A stretch of 53,262 nucleotides of DNA from Comamonadaceae bacterium. Its GTDB lineage: Bacteria > Pseudomonadota > Gammaproteobacteria > Burkholderiales > Burkholderiaceae_C. Under the pieces are notes generated by a model. The model had not been told where the DNA came from. It saw nothing but the letters and a program-made list of their open reading frames with translations, and did no database searches. The position numbers were made by a program, and so were the translations under genes. Within the stretch, counting starts at the first letter, position 1, and the number at the start of each line of letters is the position of its first letter. Shown here in pieces: positions 1 to 11,180 of this stretch. The stretch is taken from assembly GCA_027486555.1 (NCBI GenBank), contig JAIXOX010000054.1, forward strand, positions 1-53,262, read 5' to 3'.

Positions 1-3
1 CCC

Positions 4-76
4 TGTAGGAGCGACGCCCCCGTCGCGAATAGTCTCGCAGACCACCAAGAATCGCCCCGAGGGCGGGGCTCCCACA
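4..76 (+). repeat. REPIN-like repeat unit 1 (73 bp)
   Basis: The unit begins TGTAGGAGC and ends GCTCCCACA, so its outer ends are imperfect inverted repeats. Inside are two small hairpins: GCGACG/CGTCGC with a 4-nt loop, and GCCCCG/CGGGGC with a 4-nt loop. This is the layout of two REP elements facing each other (REPIN). The same 73-bp architecture recurs at 96, 29116, 29284, 33059, 33149, 33240 and 49111. No transposase lies beside it. Confidence 0.85.
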
Positions 77-95
77 AAATTCAGGGCAATGTCCC

Positions 96-168
96 TGTAG
101 GAGCGACGCCCCCGTCGCGAATAGTCTCGCAGACCACCAAGAATCGCCCCGAGGAGGGGACTCCCACA
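96..168 (+). repeat. REPIN-like repeat unit 2 (73 bp)
   Basis: This is a tandem copy of the unit at 4-76, offset by 92 bp and in the same orientation. The distal hairpin arm is mutated (gaggaggggact in place of gagggcggggct), which weakens the second stem. The two units fill most of the space before the methyltransferase gene at 236. Confidence 0.85.
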
Positions 169-235
169 AAATGCAGGGAATGCCCCTGCAAACGATCCTT
201 TCACTTTAACCTTCACAGGGCCGGAGGCCATTGCC

Positions 236-850
236 ATGAATGTTTATGACCGCTACGTCTTGCCCTACCTGATCGACATCGCCTGCGGCCTGCCCATGGT
301 GCAGGCGCAGCGCCGCCAGCTGGTGCCCCAAGCGCAAGGCCGCGTGCTCGAAATCGGCATGGGCACTGGGCGCAACTTGCCGTTTTACAACCCAAACCGC
401 ATCACCCGTTTGGTGGGCGTGGACCCGGCCATGCAGATGCACCGCTTGGCCCATAAGCGCAGCCAAAAGGTGGGCATCACCGTGGAGTTGATGGGTCTGT
501 CGGCCGAGCGCTTGCCCACCGAAGACGCCAGCTTTGACACCGTCGTCTGCACCTACACCCTGTGCAGCATCCCCGATGTGGCGCAGGCCTTGCGCGAGAT
601 GCGCCGGGTGCTTGTGCCGGGCGGCAAGTTGTTGTTTTGCGAGCATGGCCGCGCACCCGATGCAAGTGTCCGCCGCTGGCAAGAGCGCTTGCAGCCGCTG
701 TGGGGGCCGCTGGCCGGTGGTTGCCAGTTGGGGCGTGACATACCCGCCTTGCTGCAAGAGGCAGGCTTTGCTGCCAACACGCAATCGGCGTATCTGGCTG
801 GGCCGCGTCCTATGACTTTTCACTATTGGGGCCAGGCGCAAGCGGCGTGA
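236..850 (+). CDS. Class I SAM-dependent methyltransferase
   Basis: The 204-aa protein has a Rossmann-type methyltransferase core. Motif I is VLEIGMGTGRN at residues 37-47, an acidic residue ending strand 2 is Asp63 (GVDP), and a motif IV-like region is DTVVCTYTLCSIPD. The family transfers a methyl group from S-adenosylmethionine; resemblance to the Methyltransf_11/phospholipid N-methyltransferase-like group is seen, but the acceptor cannot be told from sequence. There is no signal peptide, so it is cytoplasmic. The start is supported by the purine-rich CCGGAGG a few bases upstream. The gene is followed after 27 bp by the YkgJ-type gene on the same strand. Confidence 0.85.
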   Translation: MNVYDRYVLPYLIDIACGLPMVQAQRRQLVPQAQGRVLEIGMGTGRNLPFYNPNRITRLVGVDPAMQMHRLAHKRSQKVGITVELMGLSAERLPTEDASFDTVVCTYTLCSIPDVAQALREMRRVLVPGGKLLFCEHGRAPDASVRRWQERLQPLWGPLAGGCQLGRDIPALLQEAGFAANTQSAYLAGPRPMTFHYWGQAQAA

Positions 851-877
851 ACGAATGCATCCGGGATAATCACCGCG

Positions 878-1282
878 ATGAGATCCCCCATTGCCGTTGT
901 TGACGTCGACCGTTGCGAAACTTGGACCCGTTACAAAAACGGTTTGTGCGACACCTGCGCCGCCAATTGCTGCACCATGCCGGTCGAGGTCAAGCTGCCC
1001 GATCTGGTGCGCTTGGAGTTGGTCGATCCGTTCGAGGCCGAACACGAAGACCCCAAACAAATCGCCAAACGCCTGACCAAAGCCGGTTTGATCGAACACT
1101 TCAATTTCAAAAACAGCATCTTCAGCCTTGCGCGTCGCGCCAGTGGTGACTGCCAGTTTCTAGATGCCAAGACCCGCCGCTGCACGGTTTACGCCAAGCG
1201 GCCCAACACCTGCCGCCTGCACCCTCAAGTGGGCCCACGTCCCAACCACTGCCCTTACGGCAACAAAGCGCAGTCACGCTGA
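878..1282 (+). CDS. YkgJ-family cysteine cluster protein
   Basis: This 134-aa protein has the CxxCxxxCC pattern of the YkgJ/UPF0153 family at residues 24-32 (Cys24, Cys27, Cys31, Cys32), with further cysteines at 13, 92, 102, 112 and 125. The family is thought to bind zinc or an iron-sulfur cluster, but its function is not established. The CxVYxxRPxxCR segment near residues 102-113 is typical of the family. It may be co-transcribed with the methyltransferase upstream. No partner or substrate can be inferred. Confidence 0.85.
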   Translation: MRSPIAVVDVDRCETWTRYKNGLCDTCAANCCTMPVEVKLPDLVRLELVDPFEAEHEDPKQIAKRLTKAGLIEHFNFKNSIFSLARRASGDCQFLDAKTRRCTVYAKRPNTCRLHPQVGPRPNHCPYGNKAQSR

Positions 1283-1380
1283 GTTGGCCGTTGCCGTGTT
1301 GGCACCCGTGCCGCAAGCATGGGGTGCCCCCCTACAGCCTTGGCTTTTGAATGCCAATTTTTATTGTTAATAATGGTTTG

Positions 1381-2187
1381 ATGACAAAAACAACAGATCG
1401 ATACGCCGAGTTCACCGCAGCTGACCAGCACCCATTCAGGGCGTTTGTAGCGCATCCATCTGGCCCCCCACGAGGCGCTTTGATCTTCTTGCATGAGATG
1501 GATGCCAGATCGGGAAGTCGGGCTGCTTCAGGCCCAAACCCCAATTCCATGCCAGGGCTGAGCCAGCGCATCAGGGTTTTGGCCGCTGAGCATGCGGCCA
1601 GAGGCTACTTGGTGGTGGCGCCATCCCTGTTTGGCCGAGGTCGGGCTGGACAGGACCACGGGTACAAATACCAGATGGGGTTTTCGGGCGAGCAATTGAT
1701 CCAACCTTTGCAGCCTGTGGACACCAGCCGTGCCTTGCTGGACGTCCAGACCGTGGTGACTTGGGCACAAGCGCAGGTGGTTCAAGGCAGAGTCGGCATC
1801 ATGGGGTTTTGTTGGGGCGGCTTGCTCGCCTGGCAAGCTGCGTGCACCATGCCACAAGTAATGGCGGCGGCAGTGTTTTATGGTGGGGGCATGACCGAGC
1901 CGCTGGTGCGCAGTTGTCGGCCCATGTGCCCGGTGTTGGTCCACCTGCCCTCCAAAGGCTTGTTCATGACGCCAGAGTCCATGCAAGAGTTTGTGGCCGT
2001 GCAACGCCATCAGCACGAGGCGCATCTCCTGGCGCACCCGGGTCCCAATAGCCCGATGGTTCGAATCGAGCAGTACGATGCTGCGTATGGTTTTGACCAC
2101 GCCGGCAGTCGGCAGCACGATCCGGTGGCATCGCAAACAGCCAGGTCAAGAACCAGCGTGTTTTTTGACAAATACCTGAATTTCTAG
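1381..2187 (+). CDS. Dienelactone hydrolase-like protein, triad incomplete
   Basis: The protein has an alpha/beta-hydrolase fold of the dienelactone hydrolase (DLH) family: an N-terminal ALIFLHEMD strand, the nucleophile elbow GFCWGG (Cys144) and the C-terminal RTSVFFDKYL helix. DLHs use a Cys-Asp-His triad. Here the position where Asp is expected (usual pattern xKDxFxP) reads SKGLFMT with Gly193, and the usual HGF/HAF reads YGF with Tyr236. A histidine lies four residues later (His240). The protein may be catalytically altered or use other residues. A start 30 bp upstream (1351) is in frame; neither has a clear ribosome binding site. The start at 1381 was chosen because the upstream ten residues look non-conserved. 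Confidence 0.75.
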   Translation: MTKTTDRYAEFTAADQHPFRAFVAHPSGPPRGALIFLHEMDARSGSRAASGPNPNSMPGLSQRIRVLAAEHAARGYLVVAPSLFGRGRAGQDHGYKYQMGFSGEQLIQPLQPVDTSRALLDVQTVVTWAQAQVVQGRVGIMGFCWGGLLAWQAACTMPQVMAAAVFYGGGMTEPLVRSCRPMCPVLVHLPSKGLFMTPESMQEFVAVQRHQHEAHLLAHPGPNSPMVRIEQYDAAYGFDHAGSRQHDPVASQTARSRTSVFFDKYLNF

Positions 2188-2205
2188 AGGTTTCAAAAGC
2201 CCGCC

Positions 2206-4833
2206 TCAAGGAACTTTGGCTGCCATCAAATGGGTCGGCAGTGCCAGCAGATCCTGCAGCTTCAAGGGCTTTGAAAAAAAGTAGCCCTGCGCCTGCAGGC
2301 AACCGAGCCTGATCAGTGCGTCCAGCTGAAATTGGTTTTCCACACCTTCTGCGGTTGCTTCCAGACCCAGTGATTGGGCCAAGGCCAAGATGCCCGAAAT
2401 GATTTTGACGTTTTCTTCGCGCTCTATCCCCGCAACAAAAGACATGTCAATTTTCAATTTCTGAAGAGGCATGCTTGAGAGGCGCGACAGAGAAGAATAG
2501 GATTTGCCGAAATCATCAATGGCGATGCGAACGCCCAAACCCATGATGGACTGAAGTTGAATGGCCAACTCTTGTGCACTCAGGGCGAAATCTGTTTCTG
2601 TGATTTCCAGCACAAAGCCGTCCAAACCGTTGTCAAGCTCGGATGCCAGATGCGACAAGATGTTCAAGAGACGCTTGCCCGCCAACAGCTGGGGGGATGA
2701 ATTCAAGGCAATTTCCGCATTGGGAAATTGGGCGCGTATCGCGTGGCTGTCTTTGACCACTTGGGCAAACAAGCGCTCAGTCAGCGGGTCTATGTCACCG
2801 GATTGTTCGGCCAGTGGAATGAATTCGGCCGGGCTGACCATGCCAAGCTCTTCGTCATGCCATCTGGCGAGGGCTTCAAAGCCGATGATTTTCCCGGTCT
2901 GAAGATCCACCTCGGCTTGGTAATGCGGGAAGATGCGGTCTTCACGAATGGCTGTGGCCAACTTGCTTTCGACTTTGGTTTTTCGTGTGGAGGCCGTCAT
3001 CATCTGGGCGTTGAGCCATTTGATCTGATTGCGGCCGGATTCCTTGGCGTTCAGCAGCGCCGTGTCTGCGTATATGAGCAGCTCATTGATCGATTGGGAA
3101 TGGTCAGGAAACAGTGCCGCCCCAGCACTGAACGTGGCCGTGATCTGCACTGTGCCGCCGTGTTGTATGCTGAAAACAGCGGGTTTGAAGATCAGTTTCA
3201 ACTTGGCTTGAAAGTCAGCGACCGCTTCATGGATATCCAGCACCGCAATGAATTCGTCCCCCGAGCGTCGACATAAAAAATGATCCGCAGGGAGCATCCG
3301 TTTGAGATGTTGTGCGATCAGCCCGATGACGACATCGCCTTGATCGTGTCCGTAGGTGTCGTTGATCTTTTTAAAATTGTCCAAATCGATGAACATGAGG
3401 ACGAAGTGATCACCCTCCACTTTTTGCTTGATGTGCGCCAAAAATGCCCGGTAGTTGGGCAGTCCGGTGAGCAGGTCTTCCAGAAGAAGTTTCTGGAGTT
3501 TTGTTTCTGCTTCCCGAATCGCCCGGATGTCGGAAAAAACAGAAACATGTCCCTGACTCATGCCGTTGGCATCCAGCAAAGTCGAGACCGACAGCAAAAC
3601 CGGCAAAAGGGCTTGTTGTTTGCTTAAAAAATAGGTTTCACCTCGCCAGGCGCCGTGTTGGCGCACGGCCTCTGCAATGATCGGAAAACCGATGCCCTTG
3701 TCGTTGTGGATGTAAAGCAGTCCGGCATGCTGGTTGATGAGTTCATCTTTGGCGTAGCCGGTCATGTCTGTCAATGCGGCATTCACATCCATCACCAAGC
3801 CCTGCTCGTTCGTGATCAGAATGGCTTCGGCAGCGGTTTCAAAAACCCTGGAGAAAATCGCCTGTTTCTGTGAGGCCAGTTGCTGCTTTCCCAGCATGCT
3901 TTGCAAGGCGTTGGAGACCTTGCCAATTTCATCACCGGTGTGGTCAAGGAGGGAGCCATCACCCCGTCCCTCAACGGTGTCGGTGGCCAGTTGCACCAGG
4001 TCGTCAAGCCTTTGTGTGGTGCGGTCTGAAAAAATTCGGGTCCAGCGACCCAGCCCCAAAAGCAGCAGACCGCCAGAGGCCAATGCAAGCACCAGCCCCG
4101 TCAGGATAAACAAAAGAGCCGATACATAGCTTTGTTGAAGCTGCAGGTAAATGGCGTGGTTTTTGCCGGCGACGTTCCATTCAAATTTGTATGCTTCACT
4201 TTGACCGGAAAAGTCAAAGGAAGTTTCTTCAAAAGGTTCAAGGCTGTACCTGATGGCCAGGTCATCAGGGAAATTCAGCGTGCCCATGATCATGCCAAGA
4301 TCAAGGTGCATCAAAACCAAACCAATGGTGCTGTCCGTGAAGTTGGCCACGATGGGCACGGTGGCTACCAGAAGCTCAGTTTGGCTGATGGGCACCAGTT
4401 CCAAATGGGTTCCGCTGTCTTCGATTGTTCTCTGAATGTTGGCGGGCGTGTCCAACTCCAAACCCTCGGCGTAGCCGCTGTGCATGAAAAATCTGCCCTG
4501 GTAATCAAGCAGGTCAAATTTGCAATAAAGATTTTGATTGGCTTTGGCGAGCAGTGGCAGCAGATAGGACCCCCCTCCCGCCGAGTCGGTCAGCCCTGTC
4601 CAGACCTCGGTTGACCGGGCCAAATCGTTGGCTTGCCGGAAGGAGGCGCTGATTTCAGAGTTCAGCCGTGTCACGATCAAGGCTTTGTAGTGCTTGAATT
4701 GCTCTTGCTGGTAGAAAAAAATCCCATAAATGGCCAAGAGCAGGGTGATCGAAGTGACACCCAAAATGTAGCTGCCAAACAGCCTGAAAACATCGTGTCT
4801 GATCTGGGCTTTGAGTGACTGCAATCGGACCAT
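2206..4833 (-). CDS. Membrane-bound PAS-GGDEF-EAL c-di-GMP enzyme
   Basis: This 875-aa protein has a transmembrane helix (about residues 20-40), a roughly 195-residue periplasmic sensor region, a second helix (236-260), a HAMP-like linker (262-315), a PAS domain (325-440), a GGDEF domain (445-605) and an EAL domain (615-870). The GGDEF signature is SGDEF at 524-528, a variant found in active diguanylate cyclases; no RxxD inhibitory site is evident just before it. The EAL domain keeps EAL (653-655), Asn711, LEITET, DDFG (773-776), LKID, AEGVEN and QGYFFSKP, so phosphodiesterase activity is plausible. The start lies one base after the stop of the binding-protein gene upstream, indicating translational coupling. 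The net direction of c-di-GMP turnover cannot be read from sequence. Confidence 0.93.
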   Translation of the reverse strand: MVRLQSLKAQIRHDVFRLFGSYILGVTSITLLLAIYGIFFYQQEQFKHYKALIVTRLNSEISASFRQANDLARSTEVWTGLTDSAGGGSYLLPLLAKANQNLYCKFDLLDYQGRFFMHSGYAEGLELDTPANIQRTIEDSGTHLELVPISQTELLVATVPIVANFTDSTIGLVLMHLDLGMIMGTLNFPDDLAIRYSLEPFEETSFDFSGQSEAYKFEWNVAGKNHAIYLQLQQSYVSALLFILTGLVLALASGGLLLLGLGRWTRIFSDRTTQRLDDLVQLATDTVEGRGDGSLLDHTGDEIGKVSNALQSMLGKQQLASQKQAIFSRVFETAAEAILITNEQGLVMDVNAALTDMTGYAKDELINQHAGLLYIHNDKGIGFPIIAEAVRQHGAWRGETYFLSKQQALLPVLLSVSTLLDANGMSQGHVSVFSDIRAIREAETKLQKLLLEDLLTGLPNYRAFLAHIKQKVEGDHFVLMFIDLDNFKKINDTYGHDQGDVVIGLIAQHLKRMLPADHFLCRRSGDEFIAVLDIHEAVADFQAKLKLIFKPAVFSIQHGGTVQITATFSAGAALFPDHSQSINELLIYADTALLNAKESGRNQIKWLNAQMMTASTRKTKVESKLATAIREDRIFPHYQAEVDLQTGKIIGFEALARWHDEELGMVSPAEFIPLAEQSGDIDPLTERLFAQVVKDSHAIRAQFPNAEIALNSSPQLLAGKRLLNILSHLASELDNGLDGFVLEITETDFALSAQELAIQLQSIMGLGVRIAIDDFGKSYSSLSRLSSMPLQKLKIDMSFVAGIEREENVKIISGILALAQSLGLEATAEGVENQFQLDALIRLGCLQAQGYFFSKPLKLQDLLALPTHLMAAKVP

Positions 4834-4834
4834 G

Positions 4835-6061
4835 TCAGTCTTGCGGTATCAACTGCCCATTTGGCGTCATTTTGACAAAAAGGACTTGCGATTTGTCCAA
4901 AGCGTCATGACGCTCTTGGGTGAATGGTCTGCTGTAGTGCCTGACCGCGCCATTGAATGCGGGTAATTTCTCCAAGGTGTCCCTGATTTTTTTGGGCGAT
5001 GTGGTTTGCGCGATGTCAATGGCTTTGGCCAGCAGATGGACCGTGTCGTAAGCATGTGCAGCTCCGACAGGGCTGGGAATATCGATGGGGCTTTTCAGGT
5101 CCGTGTTTTTCAAGACCCAATCGGCCAGGTAGACAGCGCGAGGCCGCTTGTTCTTGATGAAGGTGAAGGTCTGAATGAAATCGATGCGCACCATGGGAAG
5201 CTCTTCTTGGGCCAACTCGTGCAAGGTGCCGCCCACCGCGCCCCAATGTGCCACCACGGGCAAGCGCATGGATTGGGGTTGAGCGGCGATTTCCTTGATC
5301 AAAACCGCCCCTTCTTTCTCGTTGCCCACAAACAGCAACCCTTGGGTGCGCGCGTTCAAGCAGGCTTGGTAGTGCACGTTCAAAGATGCGTCTCCCCAGT
5401 TGTACCAACGCACCACCGGAAATTGGATGGCGCTGGACGCGGATTTTTCTTGAATCACACTTTCTGCTGAGCGTCCCCATGCCGTGTTGGGCAAAATGGC
5501 GCAGGCTTGCCTGACTTTGTATCGCGAGGACAGTCGCTTCATCATTGCTTCGACGCCCCAGTCGTCTTTGAGTGAGACGCGGAACGAGTAAGAGGGCTTG
5601 TAGTCATGGTCTGTGATGGGGTCAGCCGATCCCCAAACGCTGATCAAGGGGACGTTCAGTCGGTGGGCATCGGGCAGCATTTCAACGCTGATCGGGCTGT
5701 ATTTGCCCGTGATCACGGCCACCAAGTCCTTGGTGCCCGCAAGTTGCACAAAGTTGTCCTTGCCGCGGGCGGCAATCCCTTTGTTGTCGGTGGTCATCAC
5801 TTTCAAGGGCCGACCTTTGAGAACGCCGCCTTTGGCGTTGATTTCCTCCATGGCGGCTTGGATGCCCCATTCGATGGCCGTGGCGGAGGTGTTGGTTTTG
5901 ATGCCAAAAGCGTCGTCAAAACCGATCCACACGGGTGGTTTTTCTGGATCGGCTGGGGCTTGTGCAAAAGCTTGCCCGGTGAATGCGCAGATGAGGAACG
6001 CCAGGGTCTGGACCCTGCGCCGGTGGATGGACCACAAGGGCGTACAAGGTTTTTTAGCCAT
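4835..6061 (-). CDS. Periplasmic binding protein, LIV (type I) family
   Basis: The 408-aa protein resembles Peripla_BP_6 branched-chain-amino-acid-type receptors, with an N-terminal region containing AMEEINAKGGVLKGRPLKV and later VAVITGKYSP. A signal peptide is visible (IHRRR, hydrophobic LAFLICAF, cleavage near AFA/QAP at about residue 33). The start at 6061 was chosen over the longer frame to 6172 because GGGAGA precedes it by about ten bases and the longer form would overlap the upstream regulator. No ABC permease or ATPase is adjacent. The gene sits between a Crp/Fnr regulator and a GGDEF-EAL gene, so it may act as a ligand-sensing partner instead of a transporter component. The ligand is unknown. 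Confidence 0.85.
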   Translation of the reverse strand: MAKKPCTPLWSIHRRRVQTLAFLICAFTGQAFAQAPADPEKPPVWIGFDDAFGIKTNTSATAIEWGIQAAMEEINAKGGVLKGRPLKVMTTDNKGIAARGKDNFVQLAGTKDLVAVITGKYSPISVEMLPDAHRLNVPLISVWGSADPITDHDYKPSYSFRVSLKDDWGVEAMMKRLSSRYKVRQACAILPNTAWGRSAESVIQEKSASSAIQFPVVRWYNWGDASLNVHYQACLNARTQGLLFVGNEKEGAVLIKEIAAQPQSMRLPVVAHWGAVGGTLHELAQEELPMVRIDFIQTFTFIKNKRPRAVYLADWVLKNTDLKSPIDIPSPVGAAHAYDTVHLLAKAIDIAQTTSPKKIRDTLEKLPAFNGAVRHYSRPFTQERHDALDKSQVLFVKMTPNGQLIPQD

Positions 6062-6135
6062 GGAAGGTTTTCTCCCGAAAAGACGAAATGAAGAGCTTGA
6101 GCAAACCCGTGATCCTGCGTGCATTGTTGGGGTTT

Positions 6136-6819
6136 TCAATGTTGCTGGGCCGGGTGCATCACCCGATAGCATTCACAAGCCATGGCCTCCAGCTTGGGGC
6201 GGTCCAGCACCTGCAATTGCCCCCGTGTGACTTCGATCAAGCCTTCGTGGCTCAATTTGCCGGCGGCCAAGGTGACCGATTCCCGCCGAATGCCCAGCGT
6301 GTCCGCGATCTCCTGATGGGTGATTTGGAGGGTGTGCCCTTGGGTCTTGTCCAAGGTGTTCATGACCCAGCGAATGAATTGCTGTTCATTGTTGTGTTTG
6401 CTGCTGCAGACAGTGGGCATGGCGATTTGCAAGATCATTTGCCGTGTCGTGGCCATCCAGATCTTCAGGAATGCGCTGTCTTGAGCCAGTTCAGACAGGA
6501 AGACACTCAAGGGCAATTTGTAGGCAAATCCCGCAAACCTCACGCGCGCCCGACTGAAGTTTTGGTTGCCGCCCATGACGCCGCTGCCGACCATGCCTTC
6601 TTTGCCGATCAAAACAATGTCGACCGACGAGCCGTCCGAGATGTCGATTTGCATGGCGATGATGGCGCTCACCGGGAAAAAGACGTATTGGATGGTTTCG
6701 TGAGGCCTGAAAATCAACTGGTCAGCCTCAAGGCAAATCAGTTGAAAAGACGAAAGCAGTTTTTCATATTTTTCTGACAACAATTGTTTAATCATTAAAT
6801 TATTGGCAGGATTGAGCAT
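6136..6819 (-). CDS. Crp/Fnr-family transcriptional regulator
   Basis: The 227-aa protein has an N-terminal cyclic-nucleotide-binding-like beta-roll (about residues 20-140) and a C-terminal winged helix with ITHQEIADTLGIRRESVTLA as the helix-turn-helix (about 165-195). The N-terminal cysteine cluster of FNR is absent, so oxygen sensing by an iron-sulfur cluster is unlikely. It is the first gene of a minus-strand group: 74 bp separate it from the binding-protein gene and then the GGDEF-EAL gene. It may control that operon. The upstream DNA (6820-6940) is strongly AT-rich, which suits a regulated promoter, and no ribosome binding site is obvious for either candidate Met (6819 or 6795). Confidence 0.88.
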   Translation of the reverse strand: MLNPANNLMIKQLLSEKYEKLLSSFQLICLEADQLIFRPHETIQYVFFPVSAIIAMQIDISDGSSVDIVLIGKEGMVGSGVMGGNQNFSRARVRFAGFAYKLPLSVFLSELAQDSAFLKIWMATTRQMILQIAMPTVCSSKHNNEQQFIRWVMNTLDKTQGHTLQITHQEIADTLGIRRESVTLAAGKLSHEGLIEVTRGQLQVLDRPKLEAMACECYRVMHPAQQH

Positions 6820-6991
6820 TTTTAATCTGTTTTGTGGTTATTGATAATTATTTTATTCAAAGACCGTTTTTTTAATGTCCGGCAACGAACATAAAGAAGA
6901 AAAATTCTAAAATTTGTAAAGGCCATGGTTTTCTCTGACCCAGATGGCGATGCCGGGTATTGGCGGCCAGAGATTGCGCGACCGGCCCATG

Positions 6992-7026
6992 AAAAAGCCT
7001 CCTGACTTTCCAGTCAGGAGGCTTTG
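6992..7026 (-). terminator. Intrinsic terminator downstream of rpoD
   Basis: AAAGCCTCCTGAC and GTCAGGAGGCTTT form a long, nearly perfect stem around a short loop (TTTCCA). Read on the minus strand, the hairpin is followed by TTTTT. It lies 22 bp after the rpoD stop codon. Confidence 0.9.
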
Positions 7027-7047
7027 GGCTTTGTGAAGTGCAGTTGT

Positions 7048-9534
<2,487 letters not shown>

Positions 9535-9782
9535 GGCGAACCTCGAAACACAAAAAAGGGACAAGGAAACCGACACAATCAGCGCCTGATACATCCTGGC
9601 GCGGGCGTGGGTTAAGGCACAGATCAAATCCTCAGGTGGGATTCAGTTCTGCAATGGCAAGGGGGAGGGCGAACATTTGGTGTGCAGTCCTTGCGGAACG
9701 GTGACCTGCCCACATGGGAGCTTCGCTTGGATGGCGGTGGTCTGGCCGGAGGTGCTGCTGTCGCGCTTGCCGAAAAACGTGA

Positions 9783-9813
9783 ATTATACCCCTAAATGCC
9801 ACGGTGTCGGCAA
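9783..9813 (-). promoter_or_regulatory. Probable rpoD promoter
   Basis: On the minus strand, a perfect -10 box TATAAT (9788-9783) follows TTGCCG (9813-9808) with a 19-bp spacer, longer than the usual 17. The implied 5' untranslated region is about 240 bases. The region 9535-9827 between mog and rpoD holds no credible gene. Confidence 0.5.
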
Positions 9814-9827
9814 ATTTTGGGTGAACC

Positions 9828-10424
9828 TCAGCGGCCAGGTCGGAGGGCGGACTTGGGGCGGAAGGCTTTGCAGACCTCGTCCTTTGTTTCCATGTAAGGC
9901 CCACCGATCAAATCCACGCAATAAGGCACGGCCGCAAAAATGCCGTGGACCAAGGCTTGGCCGTCGGCGTCTTTCAAGCCTTCAAGGGTTTCGGCAATCG
10001 ATTTGGGCTGACCGGGCAGGTTGATGATCAGGCTTTGGCCCCGAATGACGGCCACCTGCCGCGACAAAATGGCCGTGGGTACAAATTTCAGGCTGATTTG
10101 GCGCATTTGCTCGCCAAAGCCGGGCATTTCCTTGTCGGCCACGGCCAGCGTGGCCTCGGGCGTGACGTCGCGCAGGGCAGGGCCTGTGCCGCCGGTGGTC
10201 AGCACCAACCTGCATCCGGCATCGACCAACTCGATCAGGGTGGCACTGATGCGGTCTTTTTCGTCGGGAATCAGGCGCGGCTCGAAGCTGATGGGGTTGT
10301 GCAGGGCTTTGCTAAGCCACTCTTGCAGCGCGGGCAGTCCTTTGTCTTCGTACACGCCGGTGCTGGCACGGTCGCTGATGGACACGATGCCGATCTTGAC
10401 CGGGTCAAACTGGGATTCACTCAT
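9828..10424 (-). CDS. mog: Molybdopterin adenylyltransferase
   Basis: This 198-aa MoaB/Mog-family protein catalyses adenylylation of molybdopterin before molybdenum insertion, in the cytoplasm. Seen motifs: KIGIVSISDRASTGVYEDKG at the N-terminus, VLTTGGTGPALRDVTPEAT for the MPT-binding region, and LIINLPGQPKS near the C-terminus. The start at 10424 (MSESQFDP) overlaps the end of the yjgA-type gene by 8 bp, so the two are translationally coupled. Distinguishing Mog from MoaB rests on the TGGTG and DRAS-YEDKG context, which fits Mog. Confidence 0.93.
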   Translation of the reverse strand: MSESQFDPVKIGIVSISDRASTGVYEDKGLPALQEWLSKALHNPISFEPRLIPDEKDRISATLIELVDAGCRLVLTTGGTGPALRDVTPEATLAVADKEMPGFGEQMRQISLKFVPTAILSRQVAVIRGQSLIINLPGQPKSIAETLEGLKDADGQALVHGIFAAVPYCVDLIGGPYMETKDEVCKAFRPKSALRPGR

Positions 10425-11076
10425 CTTCGCTGTCCTCGTCAGGGGTGTTGTCACTTTCGCCGCCTGTGAGCACGCTGCGCACGAGCTTGAACAGCTCGCG
10501 GTAGGCACGGCCCTGGCGCGGGGCCAAGCCTTGCGAGACCGCGGCGTTGCTCACAGGCACCGCGTCTTTTCGGGCTTGACGCACCAAGGCGCGCAGCTGC
10601 TGCATGTCGGTTTGCGCGTAGTGTGCGATCCATTCGCCCACAGCCGCATCGTCGGCGATCAGGCGGTCGCGCCAGGCCTCGGCCAGGTGCAGGGCCTGGG
10701 TGTCTTTGGCGCTGCCCAAGCGCTGGATGTCCAGGGCTTCGCGCACGGCTTGCAGGGTTTCGGGGCTGAGCAGGCGCATTTGCTTGCCAATGAACTGCAT
10801 TTGGCGGCGCTTGCCCTCAAAGTTGGTGATGCGCTTGGCTTCGGCCAAGCCATCGACGAGTTTGTCGGGCAGGGCCAGGCCCTCCATCAGGTCTTTGCGC
10901 AAGGTCAGGAGTTCGGTGCCAAGGTCTTGCAGCTCGGTGCTTTCTCGCTTGAGTTCGGTGCGGCTGGGGCCGTCAAGGCCGCCTTTGAGTTCGCGCTTGT
11001 ATTCCAGGTCGAGCTCGCTGCCTTCGGCAACAAACTGACCGCGCACGAAATAGCCTTTTTTGGGTTTACGGGACAT
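10417..11076 (-). CDS. yjgA: YjgA/DarP ribosome-associated protein
   Basis: The 219-aa protein belongs to the UPF0307 (YjgA, now DarP) family, which associates with the 50S subunit during late assembly. It is highly charged and has the family features SRKPKKGYFVRGQFV at the N-terminus and RQMQFIGKQMR in the middle. It ends in an acidic tail (DNTPDEDSEDE). The start at 11076 aligns with the conserved beginning; the longer frame to 11124 is not needed. Its 3' end overlaps mog, and it is divergent from pmbA, an arrangement also known in other proteobacteria. Confidence 0.93.
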   Translation of the reverse strand: MSRKPKKGYFVRGQFVAEGSELDLEYKRELKGGLDGPSRTELKRESTELQDLGTELLTLRKDLMEGLALPDKLVDGLAEAKRITNFEGKRRQMQFIGKQMRLLSPETLQAVREALDIQRLGSAKDTQALHLAEAWRDRLIADDAAVGEWIAHYAQTDMQQLRALVRQARKDAVPVSNAAVSQGLAPRQGRAYRELFKLVRSVLTGGESDNTPDEDSEDE

Positions 11077-11180
11077 GACTGGGGGGAACTCGTTTTCAGA
11101 TGCAGCACTGGGGCTGAGTGGCAAGTATCATAGCGGCCACTGCGGGCCTGGTGCCCGCCATTTTTTTCGAGACCTTCTTC

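Noticed and set aside
6845..6890. A possible FNR-type TTGAT...ATCAA box upstream of the Crp/Fnr gene
   Set aside because: TTGATAATTATTTTATTCAA has the wrong spacing for the TTGAT-N4-ATCAA consensus; AT-rich DNA makes chance matches likely.
9632..9904. A 90-aa minus-strand ORF between mog and rpoD
   Set aside because: It overlaps mog, has no domain and covers the rpoD promoter region.
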